Assembly: GCF_005239225.2 (NCBI RefSeq)
Contig: NC_133293.1
Coordinates: 558,001 to 622,000, forward strand
DNA length: 64,000 nucleotides
Source: Populus alba
Lineage: Eukaryota > Streptophyta > Magnoliopsida > Malpighiales > Salicaceae
Direction: 5' to 3'
How positions within the stretch are numbered: the first letter of the stretch is position 1; each line of letters begins with the position of its first letter. Below, piece after piece: positions 46,851-57,700 of this stretch. The notes below the pieces were generated by a model, which searched no databases, was not told the DNA's origin, and saw only the letters and a program-made list of their open reading frames with translations. Position numbers and translations under genes: made by a program.

Positions 46851-47060
46851 ATGTACAGTAAGCCGTCTTTCTAAAAATTTTAATTTTTTTTATTTAAAAT
46901 ATATATATATATATATTATATATTCATATTATTTTAATATACTAATCTTAAAAATAAATTTTTAAAAATAAAAAAAAATTATTTTGATATATTTCTAAAC
47001 AAAAAATAATTTAAATTATTACCATTACCGATACCGCTACCATAATCTCAAATAAGCTTT
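46851..47060. repeat. AT-rich dispersed repeat copy
   Basis: The segment from GTGTTTAGGAATGTACAGTA to CATAATCTCAAATAAGC has the phrase AAAAATAAATTTTTAAAAAT then ATTATTTTGATATATTTCTAA. The same phrase, diverged and in both orientations, recurs at about 34440-34640, 38270-38420, 47100-47240, 47735-47875 and 62290-62480. It looks like a short non-autonomous element family. Confidence 0.5.
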
Positions 47061-49399
47061 AATATGCAAATGTAATCAGTTACTGTTTAAGTTACTGTTT
47101 AAGCGTGTGGTACATATTATATTTTAAAATAATTTTTTATTTAAAAATATATTAAAATAATATTTTTTATTTTTTCTAATATTAGTATATTGAAATGATA
47201 AAAAAATATTTAAAAAATTAATTACAAAAAATCAAAATTGTTTAGAAACAATTCTGCTTGTAAGATTTTGTGTATCGAATAAGTTCAAGCCGAATAGAAA
47301 CTATAAATTTATCTAAAGGACTTTAGTTTAATTTATTAAAATAATATATATAAAATATTTTTTGTAGAATTTTTTATATTAGCACAGAATAATGAAAAAA
47401 ATATTAATTTAATATTATTTTAAACCAAATATACTTTTAAATATATACAGACATGATTTCAAATACAAAAATAAATTGTGCTTGAACATAAACCTCAACA
47501 AAAAAAACCTACAGGTTCTTATAAAGTGTTATGTTTAACCTAAATTGATTTATTAACATATGCAATCCTTCAACCAGTTAAACTTTCATGAATCTATTAA
47601 AAGTTGAAATTTCCATCAATATCACAAATTGATATTAAATTTTAACAAAAAATACCACCCTAAGAAAAGTTAATATCTTTTCACATTTAAAAAAAAAAAA
47701 ATTATTTTTTTCTTTACTTCAAATTAATATTTTTTTAGTGTTTTTAGATTATTTTGAAGTGCTAATAGCAAAAATAATTTTTAAAAAATAATAAAAAATA
47801 TATATATTATTTTGATATATTTTTTAGTAAAAAATACTTTAAAAAGTAATCATAATCACACTTCCAAACAAAAATATTCATATATGCTAATTATTCGGTT
47901 TGTATTCGATTATTCATGTAACAATAATTTGTGTGATTTAAACTTTGTAGTATTATACACGTCAAAAACTTAGTTCTGGCACACAAAACTGGTCCACGGA
48001 CGGAGGATATTTTTATTGTTAAAACCTTTGCAAAAACTAAAAACTTTAATATTATCTAAGACTATATATAATTGAATCTTATCAGTAGTTTGTTTGTATA
48101 ATTGCTAACTGTAATATTTTTTTTTCTTAGATGTGATATAATCTAATTTAATAATTGTATGATTAAAGAGGATTTTAAGCTTTCATTTTATAAGATGCAG
48201 CAATAAAAGAAAAACAAACAATAATATATTTTCAACTTGGGAGATTTTTTATTTGTTTTTTATTGTAAATATATATAATTAATATGATGTAGACTTATCA
48301 TAGCAAGTTTATTGAATAGAATTGGAATAGATATTAAACTACTGTTTACCTATAAATTGCCACTAAGTATTTTACAAAGGAAATGAAAGGAAAATAAAAG
48401 GAGTATATCCATAATTGTAAATAAAGCATGGAAGTCAAAACGTTTTATTTGATCAAAATATTTTGAAGTTTTAATAGCAAGTCTCAAAATCCAAGATGTT
48501 TAGAATTAATATATTAAATAATCAATTAATTTTTTAGTTTAAATATTTTAATCTATTTTTTTATACAAGATATTTGATGGCTTGTTATAAAATCTCAAAA
48601 TGGTGCCTAGTAAACTAAAATGGTTGGTGTTTAGTAGCTGATACTTGATTAAAACAATATGTGAGGGACCTATAATTAATTTTAAAATGATTTTGGAATT
48701 TTTTTTTAGAATTTTTTAAAATTATTTGGGGTTTGTTTAGAAAAATATAAAAAAAAACAAAAAAAAAAACAAGATTTGAAAATTTTGTTGGGCGTATTTG
48801 TCCAACAAGAACAAAAAAAAATGCATTTTTCTTTGACAAATTTCTGTCAAGTCCAAAAATATTTCAAAGACTTAGTCTAGCCATGCGCGGGCTGCACTCT
48901 CCAGCTGAAACCAAAACCAACACAAACCTGGTTGAAAACTTATGTTAAGATCTAAGTCCAAACAAAACATTCACAAGCCCATAATATATCTATTTATGCC
49001 CATGGAAACAAGTGGGCTTCAGCAAAATCAAAACCCATGAAAATTATCCAGCTAAGGCCCAAGATTAAACTTATCTACACCAACCCATTACTACAGCAAA
49101 AATGAAACATTTGTTGGACATAACTCTTCAACGTGAAGGCTGGAAGAGAAACTTACCTGTTCCTGGGTTGTCGAAATGGCTGGGGATGGATTGAAGGCTG
49201 CTGCTCACGGTCTTGTGGAGGAAAGGTTGCTGGCGTGGAGAGGCTGGAACGCTGCCGGAAGAAACTACACTGTTGTTGATGGATGTCACCGTTGACAGGT
49301 TGTGCTCACTGTGCTGGTGCAGGGGAGAGGAAGTGCAGCTGTTGTTCGCCTATTTGATTTCTATATATTATTTGATAGTTTCATCTATATTTAACTAGT
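47061..49399. other. AT-rich intergenic DNA with repeat copies
   Basis: Two further copies of the dispersed AT repeat lie at about 47100-47240 and 47735-47875. No gene is supported; short frames at 48615-48839 and 49213-49398 lack recognisable features. Confidence 0.45.
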
Positions 49400-51125
49400 A
49401 TTTCGTTTATGTTTTATATATAAAATGTCTTGATATTCTTTATTTTATATTTTGAAGGGACTTTTTGATGAAAGATGCAAAAAAAATAAATTGAAGTTAA
49501 TTAATAGATTTAACTTTCAGTCGATATTTTGTGCAAAGCGTAAGCTCTAGAGGTCGAAATGAAGTGATTCTAGTAGCATTAGAAAGCTATCATCCATACA
49601 TTTCTGTACATTTAAGGCAAGAGAATTAAATAAGAAAGAACATGGAAATCACAGCCTTCAAAGTTAAATCTCGCAATTTGTCAATATTGACCTTCAGCCA
49701 TTCCGACTTGACTATCTTGAGCTACAGAAGTCCATTTGATGCAAACTTAATTTTTTTTGGATTCCTGACTCAAAGATCTATTCACGTACCAAAATTTAGA
49801 CAAAAAATATCTTATATGAGGAAGATATGATTTTTCTGAGATGACAAATGAATTCTGCCAGCAAACAAGTTTTATGAAGAAACGATTCCAAATTACATCT
49901 TGAAGCATTCAAACAGATATCCAAGTTTTTATTTCAGCAATTTAGCTCCTCTAAGTCAAAACTTGAAAATTTCATGCAAGGCTATTTCTTATTTTTTAGA
50001 AAAATAGTTATTAAAGTACTTAAATGTAAATTGTTTAGTTAAGGGAGGACTATGTTGTAAAATAAAGACTAGGGTTTCATAGGATATAAAAAGAATGAGA
50101 GAAGAGAAGGGAGAGGAGCAGCCGGCTAGAAAAGAGAAAACACACTCCTCCTCCACAAACTTGAAATCATGTTTTCTTCTTTCTTTTTGATTAGTTATTC
50201 AATAAACATGTAAGGCTAAACTCTTTTTCTTGATCGCAAAGATACATAAATATTCGGATTTAAAAAATTATAAGATTTATTTTACCTTTTCTTTTCAGTT
50301 TATATGATGAATGAATATGTTTGTTCTCCTACGCTTATTTCCTATGATTGTTTATTTTAATTGCTAGAGCGGATTCTAAGTTATTATTATAAACAATCTA
50401 TTGCTAAGTTTGCTATCAAAACTGGAGTTGTGGTATATAAATTTGTAAAGCAACTGAGATTAATAATTGTGGCGGATCCAGATTAGTAATCTTAGGGAGA
50501 GCATTCAATTGATCAAATCAAACATGGATTGCGGACAATTATGTTGTTTAAATTAATCAACTCATCTAGTTCTTAAGGCTGCCATTAAATTAAATTACTA
50601 GTGCGAACACTGTGGTTATTTGATGGTTAGAATTAGTTATACAGTGGATCTGTTAACTAATCAACATAAGAGTGTGCTTGGCTTGGAGGTGTTGTGGTTT
50701 TTTTTCAAAAGTACAACACCTTTTAAGCACAAACAACACCTCTAAAAGCTAAAAAAAAAAAAAACATGTTTTTTACTTAAAAAAAAAAAAAGAGCACAAG
50801 CTACATCCCATCCAAACACACACTAAGAAAAGATAAATATTCAGAGTATAAATTGACATTTTGTTTTTATGATGTTTACTTGTGACCAAGATTTATTCTC
50901 TTCATAATTTTTTGATTTTATTTAATTTTGCTTGATAGTTTTCTGTTTTCTTTTGCTTTAACCTAGATAGCATCCAAACCCCTCTAAATTGCATATCATC
51001 TAGCATAAAAATCTAACTTGAACCTTCCTCATGGGATCGACCCCTTGCTTGCTCAATTATCTTGAGTGTTGTGTTTTAAGCTAGGATAATTAATTTGTGT
51101 GACCGCGACATCACAACACTACTGT
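49400..51125 (+). mobile_element. probable LTR remnant of a gypsy-type element
   Basis: The stretch has the layout of a long plant LTR: a body with CTTGAGCTACAGAAGTCCAT and TCTATTCACGTACCAAAATT phrases, a TATA-like GGATATAAAAAG near 50075, and a 3' part TTCCTCATGGGATCGACCCC then AATTAATTTGTGTGACCGCG near 51030-51110. These phrases are familiar from plant Athila-like LTRs. No partner LTR, primer site or coding part was found, so it may be a solo or truncated LTR. An insert at about 50670-50825 (GTGTGCTTGGCTTGG...CCAAACACACA) interrupts it. Confidence 0.45.
50670..50825. repeat. small insert with inverted ends, possible MITE
   Basis: The left part AGTGTGCTTGGCTTGGAGGT and the right part CCCATCCAAACACACACT are diverged reverse complements. 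Between them are AACACCT repeats and two A runs. The ends suggest a miniature inverted-repeat element. Confidence 0.45.
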
Positions 51126-51339
51126 TGAAGCACGATGCTGAGCTGAAGACTTGCTGCTCACAGTGCTAATACAGAGCTGATTCCATAAGATGTCATTGCT
51201 AGAAGTGTACTTGGAGGCTCACTGCTGCACTACTGAGGAGGAATGGCTAGAGCGTTGGAGCTGTCATTGGAGAAGAAAAAACCTCACTATTCCTAGGTTT
51301 CTAGATTTTCGTTGTTGTTAGAGTTATACTTTTCTGTTT

Positions 51340-51486
51340 CACTACCATATAAATTATAATGAGTTATACCCTTTTCTCCGTACAGGAGACATGTCAGTCT
51401 TAACTCCCTATCGTGTACGAACCATCCTGCAACATTTTTTCAAATCACATTAATATTCTAATCCCTGAAATTTCAACCAGAAACTC
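51340..51486 (-). repeat. direct repeat flanking a gag fragment, left copy
   Basis: TTTCACTACCATATAAATTA through GTACGAACCATCCTGCAAC to AAATTTCAACCAGAAACTCT is repeated at 51905-52047 with scattered differences. Confidence 0.75.
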
Positions 51487-51680
51487 TAATACCAAATCTA
51501 TAACCCTTTTCACGTTCCTCAACCAATGCCCGACAACTTCAACATCTTTCTCCTTTGAATAAGTCGTACAACCCATCTCCAACTTTCCTTTCACCCACTG
51601 GACTAGGGTGACCACTCTCTCCGGTCGAGGAGCGGGATTGGATATACCCGTTGTCATCCCTACTACCACTGCCTTAACTA
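51440..51680 (-). pseudogene. gypsy gag fragment
   Basis: On the minus strand the frame reads VQWVKGKLEMGCTTYSKEKD, VEVVGHWLRNVKRVIDLV, which resembles the gag segment of plant chromovirus-type gypsy elements (A..WL..VER pattern, with H for E). Upstream, 51878-51678 gives a further low-complexity gag-like N-terminal part. The rest of gag and all of pol are missing. Confidence 0.6.
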
Positions 51681-51904
51681 AATGTTCAATGAATGTAGGA
51701 TCTTAATACAAATTAGGTGCAATTGCTGGTACCATCGATGGGGGCCTACCATTAGGTCCTTGACCACCAGTTGCCCTGAACAATGATACTTATACCTGAC
51801 AGGATGTAGAGTCATCTTGTTGTCCTGTTGATTCCCCCTTCTTAGAATGGGTTGATGTTGCAGGTAGGTGAGAGGCAATATCTGTTAGTGGATCCCTTTT
51901 TGTT

Positions 51905-52060
51905 TCACTACCATACAACGAGTTATACCCTCTTCTTTATACAGGAGACGGGTCAGTCCTAGCTTCTTATCATGTACGAACCATCCTTTAACATGCTTTC
52001 CAAATCACATTAATATTTCAATACCTAAAATTTCAACCAGAAGCTTTGATGATACCAAAT
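51905..52060 (-). repeat. direct repeat, right copy, with primer-site-like end
   Basis: Matches 51340-51486. On the minus strand it begins just after TTTGGTATCATC, a TGGTATCA primer-site-like motif at the edge of the LTR-like sequence at 52061. Confidence 0.65.
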
Positions 52061-52790
52061 TGTAACAATCTTATTTCCAGGATCAACACACCAATCATGA
52101 AAAGAAAAAAAACATGGTATTTTTTTTTTCATTTTACCAAATTCATGCCTAGATCATCGAAATTTTGACCAAAATTTCGGCAGAGTCCCTCCTATACCGG
52201 AAAGTCTCAAGTTATCGACAATAACCTGTATACTACTAATACTCATAGTTCAATCACATCCCAACCATTCAAGATATCCACATCATTATATTAAAAAATG
52301 CAACCACAATATCACAAGTATACACATCTTAACATAGAACATTATTTAATACTTAGGTATAAAAACAACATACATAAAGATCACATAAATATCATACTAC
52401 AATTTACGTCCAAATATTTAAATTACAGGATGTCTTTACAATTCAAGTTCTATAGTTCTTAAAGACAAAATACATCAATATCCATTTAATTTTAAATAAC
52501 ACAAAATACAAAATCTAAGATACTACTTTTTTCGTGGATATGAAGGACCTGCAACAACATAATATTTGAAAAATAATTATATTAAAGCAATAATATTGTA
52601 AAAGGAGAAAGATCAAATGACACATATAAATAGTTATGCAAGGTTACGTACTATCATAAGTCTTTACAATTCATGTCTAATGCTTCTAAATAATTCCCTC
52701 ACATTTTATTCCATAATTTCCAATCAATATTCGTCTCTTTAAGGCCGAAGGGATAATCCCTTCAAGATGTTGATTGATTAGTACTTAAAA
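52061..52790 (-). mobile_element. gypsy LTR remnant linked to the gag fragment
   Basis: The plus strand starts TGTAACAATC, and contains ATTCATGCCTAGATCATCGA then AAAATTTCGGCAGAGTCCC, phrases known from plant gypsy LTRs. With the primer-like site and gag piece to its left it forms a truncated minus-strand element. The far boundary is a guess. Confidence 0.5.
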
Positions 52791-52999
52791 ATGCATTTTT
52801 ATCAAGGTTTTATATCATCATTTTGCACTTCAAGTATCAAAACTCATTAACTAAAGCATGTTTTTTAATAATATATCTAATAATATAAGATATCTTTAAT
52901 TTATAGTAAATGTTCCTCTTAAATGTAGGCCTATCACATAAATAAAAGGATTGATTGATAAGTTTAAGTACTGAAATTGAAAGGACAAAAAAAAAGGCC

Positions 53000-54352
53000 A
53001 AACTTGGAAAAGAGATGTTGGTGCAGACCAAACTGGAATACTGTTCGGTAATTGAGTCATATCTGGAGTTGTAGATCTCGGATTTAAGTCTGCTTTATAT
53101 GGATAGAAAGGTAAGACATATGTCTACAACTTTCATGTGGAGTCCAAGATTTAAAAATGCCATTTTCAAGTCCAAATTATTGCAACAACGAAGAAGTCCG
53201 AATCTGTCTTGTAGCCCAGACACTGTTCAGTGTTCAGCCTATATCTCAAGTTTTAGAAGTTTAAATGACCTCAATTTTGTTTCTTGGAAAGATAAGACAA
53301 TTTCCTATAACTTTCATGAGTATAGTTGGTTCCAGTTCAGATGTTAGCAATGATGTTTTGTTTAGATAAGAAGATAAGGATTTTCACCAACTCAAGAGTT
53401 GGCCACCCACTCAGTAATCAGTCATCAAATCAATAGTTTCAAATTTTGGCCTATAAAAGGAGGCATTTGCCATGCATTTAAGATCTTGGTTGTTTAGATC
53501 AAGAACTTGTTCTTGCTCTCTCTTTTTATATTTTTTTTGTAATTCTTAAGTTTTGCTTTTATTAATATCTTGTTTATGCTTTTCATTTCCTTTCCTTTAC
53601 TTAGTTAACTTGTATCTTATTTATGTTCTTATTTTGTTTATTTATGTTTCTCTTTTTCTTTATGTTTAGCTAAGTTTATTATGTCAAGGTAAAAAAGTTA
53701 CACTAATGGTGTAAGAATAAGTATAGTGTAAACTCAACATGAACCTTAATGTTTAATATTAACATGTCTTATTTTTTTATCTTACTAATTCTTAATACCT
53801 TGCTTGTTAAATGATTAATATAGATTTGTGTTGTATAACACTTGGTACAACAAATGCTTAACACTTTCATAGCCAACCGTATAGTATAACTTATACTAGT
53901 GCTATGAAAGGAACTTGATTTGTTGTTAACATAAGTTAGCATCATGAATTCCTGACAATATTTAAAAATTTGGTGTTACTTAAATAAGATAATTAATATG
54001 ACCATGTTAACAATTTATAATGAGCTATTAATGATAAATCATCCGATTGGTTTCCAGTTAAATAATAAGAGTTTATAGTATACTTGTTTAAAATACCATT
54101 AATGGATCCTCTAACCTTGATATTTGTTTTTATCATTGTTTAATCCTTACATTAATCTTCGATCTCAAAGTCCTCATCAACTTATTCTTCTTTATTATTG
54201 TTGTTGTTGTTGTTGTTGTTGTTGTATTATTGTTGTCTATAATTTATACAATTAACCTCCTTGTGGTTAGACCTTGGTCTTGCCGGGTTATTTATTACTT
54301 CGACACTCTTACACTTAGGAGAAGAAATCAATTTTTTGGTTGTGTCAAGTTT
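53000..54352 (+). mobile_element. 5' LTR remnant of an Athila/Tat-type gypsy element
   Basis: The stretch carries GAGTTGTAGATCTCGGATTT and similar phrases known from long plant gypsy LTRs, a TATA-like CCTATAAAAGGAGG near 53450, and ends at a primer site near 54353. No coding part follows, so only the LTR and leader are left. The left boundary is approximate. Confidence 0.55.
54197..54235. repeat. (GTT)n microsatellite
   Basis: TTGTTGTTGTTGTTGTTGTT continues as a clear trinucleotide run. Confidence 0.9.
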
Positions 54353-54370
54353 TTGGCGCCGTTGCTAGGG
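54352..54370 (+). other. primer binding site, Athila/Tat type
   Basis: TTGGCGCCGTTGCTAGGGA follows the LTR end. TGGCGCCGTTGC is the widespread primer site of these plant gypsy elements, with A for G within GCCGGGGA. Confidence 0.7.
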
Positions 54371-55850
54371 AGGTAAACTCTTGTACAAATTATAATATTT
54401 ATTTTATTTTCTCTTTTCACTTTTCTTGTATCTAACTTTGTTTTTATTATTATTATTATTATTTTATTTTCTTCTTCCTTTTATTTTTTTTTTTATACGT
54501 GCATAAGTGTTTTGTCATGTACATTAAGTGGTAGACTTTGTAGAGTATTCTCATCTTTCTATAAAAATTTATTTTAATTTTTGTTTAATTAAATAAAATT
54601 ATATTTTAAAAATTACTCCATAGCTACGCACTAATATATATTAAAGATTTTTAATTATTGTCTCGTGTAACCTTTACTTTCTTTAAAAGAAAGAATTTAT
54701 AACTTTTTTACAAACTCTATTAAAAATAATTCCTTCGTCAAGAGTCAAGAGTCAAGAGTCTAAAGATAACAATTTTTTTATTCTTACTTATATTTTGAAC
54801 ATTTTCTTTACATACAATAAAAACAAACGATTTAAATAGAAGTAATTGTAAAAAAATATAACCAAGTTAAAAGTTAATAGAGTTTTGAATAAAATTTATA
54901 TTCATATCATTCCTTATTATTTATCTTATATAAAAACTTTATTTGAATAAAAGAGTTTTTTTTAAAAAAATAATTTTTTAAAAAAATCTTTATGATTAAA
55001 TCATTTTAGAGATTCAATTATTTATTTCTTGAAACCTGATAAAATTATATTATTTTTAAAATTATTTTGGATATTAATTTTATTAAACTCGAGTAATTTA
55101 ATAGATTAACTCGTGATTGTATTGATTTAATTAAATCGGATTAATTTTTTAAAAAATATATTTTTTAATTTTTATTCAAAACAAAAAATTAAAATTAAGA
55201 TTTATCTACAAATTAATAATTCAAGCCCTTAAACGGGTTAAATAACTCATTTGAATTGGGCCTAACCCATTATAGCTCAAGTATGCAAAGGATATTAAAT
55301 TCCAACAATTGTACAAATAATAAGATGATTTTAGATTTTGATTTACCATATTTTTACTTTTATATTTTATTATATTTTTTTATCATATAAACAAACTAAA
55401 TTTATTTTTAAATAAAAATAACAAAGATAATTTTTTTAAAACGAAGTTATAATTGTTGCAAGACAAAAAAGAAGCTCTCTCTCTCTCTTTTTAAAAAAAG
55501 TATGAAACTTTCATTTAAAAAATATGTTTTTTTTTTTAACTATGCTTGTAAATAAACTATATAGAATTATTAAAGCTATTTTTTTTAGAATTTCTTATAA
55601 TATTCAACTATAATTACTGAATCAATTAATGAAAAGGTGGTCAAAAATATTGAATAATATGCAAGTGAATACGTGTCAAGAAAGCTAAGTTTACATAAAA
55701 GAGAGCATGTTAAATTTGGCAACCACACATGCCAGTCCGCTTCGATGTGGATTCCGTTTTTTGACCCAAAACCCGCCAAGCCAACACACAATAACAGTCA
55801 ACACGTCACGCAATCCACGCATTAATTCTGTCCGTTTCAGTTTCAACATT
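54371..55850. other. AT-rich DNA between the LTR remnant and the glycine-rich gene
   Basis: No gag or pol similarity remains after the primer site, and there are stops in all frames. A CT microsatellite-like tract is at 55475-55490. The part after about 55600 should contain the promoter of the next gene. Confidence 0.45.
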
Positions 55851-55968
55851 CCATTTTCCTTCTCATTTTCCCGGAAAATCTAATTCCCAAACCTTAACCA
55901 ACCAACCAAATTCGAAATTCTTAATTCTTTCAATTTTCAATAACAACAACAACAATAAAGGAATCCCG
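55851..55968 (+). promoter_or_regulatory. probable 5' untranslated leader of the glycine-rich gene
   Basis: CT-rich then CAA-rich DNA (TTCCTTCTCATTTTCCCGGA; AATAACAACAACAACAATAA) directly precedes the ATG. CAA-rich leaders are typical of plant messages. A TATA-like TACATAAAAG stands near 55692, and an ACGT core (CACGTCACG) near 55803; neither can be confirmed by eye. Confidence 0.35.
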
Positions 55969-56538
55969 ATGGACGTCTCTCTAATCGCCGATACATTGAC
56001 AATAGCTACACAACAAACCCTAGGGTCTGCAAACTCGCTTCTTCTCTACCGCCAAAATTGCATCAACCTCGCAGATCAATCCTCTCAAATCTGCGCCGTC
56101 GTCGTTGGTGCCTTGGCTCCGCCGCCTGTCAAGTCCAAAACCTCACGCCGCACTCTCCTCCGAAAGCGGCGGCGGACCAGGCGTAGATCGCAAACTGACG
56201 GAGACTCCGGTGGTTTCGGAGAGGAGTATGGGTTTTTTTGCGGTGATGATGGTCTTTTTGGTGGCGGCGGGGGCGGGGACGGAGGCGGTTTTGGTGGTGG
56301 GGGGAGAGGGTGGAATTTTGATAAATTCGGTGGGCACGATTGGGATGAACCTTCGTGGTGGTTTTCTTCGCGGTCTTCGGGTTTCGCTTATGGGTTTGTT
56401 TATGAGGTGATATATTGGATTGCGCTGTCGAATTGCGTGCATTTTGCGTTTAAGAAGGTTGTTAGGATCGTGGCTGATGGAATTGGTGATACCGAGAGAG
56501 GGAAAGCGGTGCCGATGAGATTGGCTACCGTGTGCTAA
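55969..56538 (+). CDS. glycine-rich protein of unknown function, single exon
   Basis: A 189-residue open frame starts MDVSLIADTLTIATQQTLGS and ends AVPMRLATVC before TAA. The N-terminal 50 residues look ordered and mildly hydrophobic (ICAVVVGALAPPP); residues 57-74 are strongly basic (RRTLLRKRRRTRRR); 80-122 are glycine-rich (GGGGGGDGGGFGGGGRGW); 128-168 are aromatic and hydrophobic (SSGFAYGFVYEVIYWIALSN) and could form a membrane segment or an amphipathic helix. Its GC content is well above the flanks and codon-like structure persists to the end, which supports a real gene. I do not recognise a named family and give no function. An antisense frame over the same DNA is judged a shadow. Confidence 0.8.
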   Translation: MDVSLIADTLTIATQQTLGSANSLLLYRQNCINLADQSSQICAVVVGALAPPPVKSKTSRRTLLRKRRRTRRRSQTDGDSGGFGEEYGFFCGDDGLFGGGGGGDGGGFGGGGRGWNFDKFGGHDWDEPSWWFSSRSSGFAYGFVYEVIYWIALSNCVHFAFKKVVRIVADGIGDTERGKAVPMRLATVC

Positions 56539-56569
56539 TTCGGTAACTGATATTTCTGAATCCATGAAT

Positions 56570-57700
56570 TGAAGTGTATTATAGAACTTGGTGGCTTATG
56601 TTCTCTTCTACAATGCAATGTACATATATTGTATATAATTGTTCTCATTGTTTATATGAATCAGTACATGATTTGGTTGTATGCGTATGACCTGCCTTTG
56701 ATGATTTGATAATGATTGATAACATGCTGCATTATTTATTTGAGGAATGTTATGGAGTATTAGTTAGAGAACTGGGAGTTCTTGATTGTGGAGTGGGTAT
56801 TTAGAGAATTCGCTATGGTTATATTCTTCACATATTCTGGTTTTCGATAGCCTTTGTGGCTATTTTCTTTTCCACAGTGCAATGTACATGTATTGTATAT
56901 AATTGTTCTCTTTGTTTATATGAATCAGTATATGATTTGGTTGTATGCGTATGACCTGCCTTTGATGATTTGAAAATTAGTGATAACATGCTGCATGATT
57001 TATTTCAGGAATGTTATGGAGTATTGTTTAGAGAACTGGGAGTTCATGATTGTGTAGTGGGTATTTAGAGAATTCTCTATGGTTATATTCTTCACATCAT
57101 CTGGTTTTCGATAGCCTTAGTTGCTATTTTCTTTTCTACAGTGCAATGCACATGTATTGTATATAATTGTTCTCATTGTTTATATGAATTAGTTTATGAT
57201 TTGGTTCTATGCGTATGACATGCCTTTGATGATTTGATAATGAGTGATAACATGCTGCATTATTTATTTGAGGAATGTTATGGAATATTAGTTAGAGAAC
57301 TGGGAGTTCATGATTGTGTAGTGGGTATTTAGAGCGTTCTCTATGGTTATATTTTTCAGATCTTCTGGTTTTCGATAGCCTTTGTGGCTATTTTCTTTTC
57401 CACAGTGTAATGTACATGTATTCTATATATTTGTTCTTTGTTTATGTTTTGATAATTGTTGTCATTGTTTATATGAATTGGTGTATGATGTGGTTCTATG
57501 ATTATGACCTGCCTTTGATTATTTGATAATGAGTGATAACTTGCTGCATGATTTATTTGAGTAAAGTAATGGAGTGCTAGTTAGTGATTAGAGAAAATTG
57601 GAAGTTTGTGATTGTGCGCACGTAAAAGTGGGTGTTGGAGAATTCTTCATGGTTATATTTTTCATATCCTCTGGTTATTGATAGCCTTTTGGATGACATA
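56570..57700 (+). repeat. 264-bp tandem repeat just downstream of the glycine-rich gene
   Basis: The phrase GCAATGTACATGTATTGTAT recurs at 56615, 56879, 57143 and 57407, spaced exactly 264 each time. Units also share ATGACCTGCCTTTGATGATT, TTTGAGGAATGTTATGGAGT and ATTTAGAGAATTC. The first unit begins inside the likely 3' untranslated region, and a partial fifth unit fades near 57700. Confidence 0.92.

Noticed and set aside
48860..48910. TAGTCTAGCCATGCGCGGGC as a Helitron end
   Set aside because: A GC motif and CTAG are present, but no stable hairpin and no matching partner sequence could be shown; a similar weak case is at 22240-22260 (ACTAGGCGCGGGC).
56143..56565. 140-codon antisense frame over the glycine-rich gene
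   Set aside because: It is a mirror of the GC-rich sense frame; the proline/threonine content is the complement of glycine codons, and no promoter or homology supports it.
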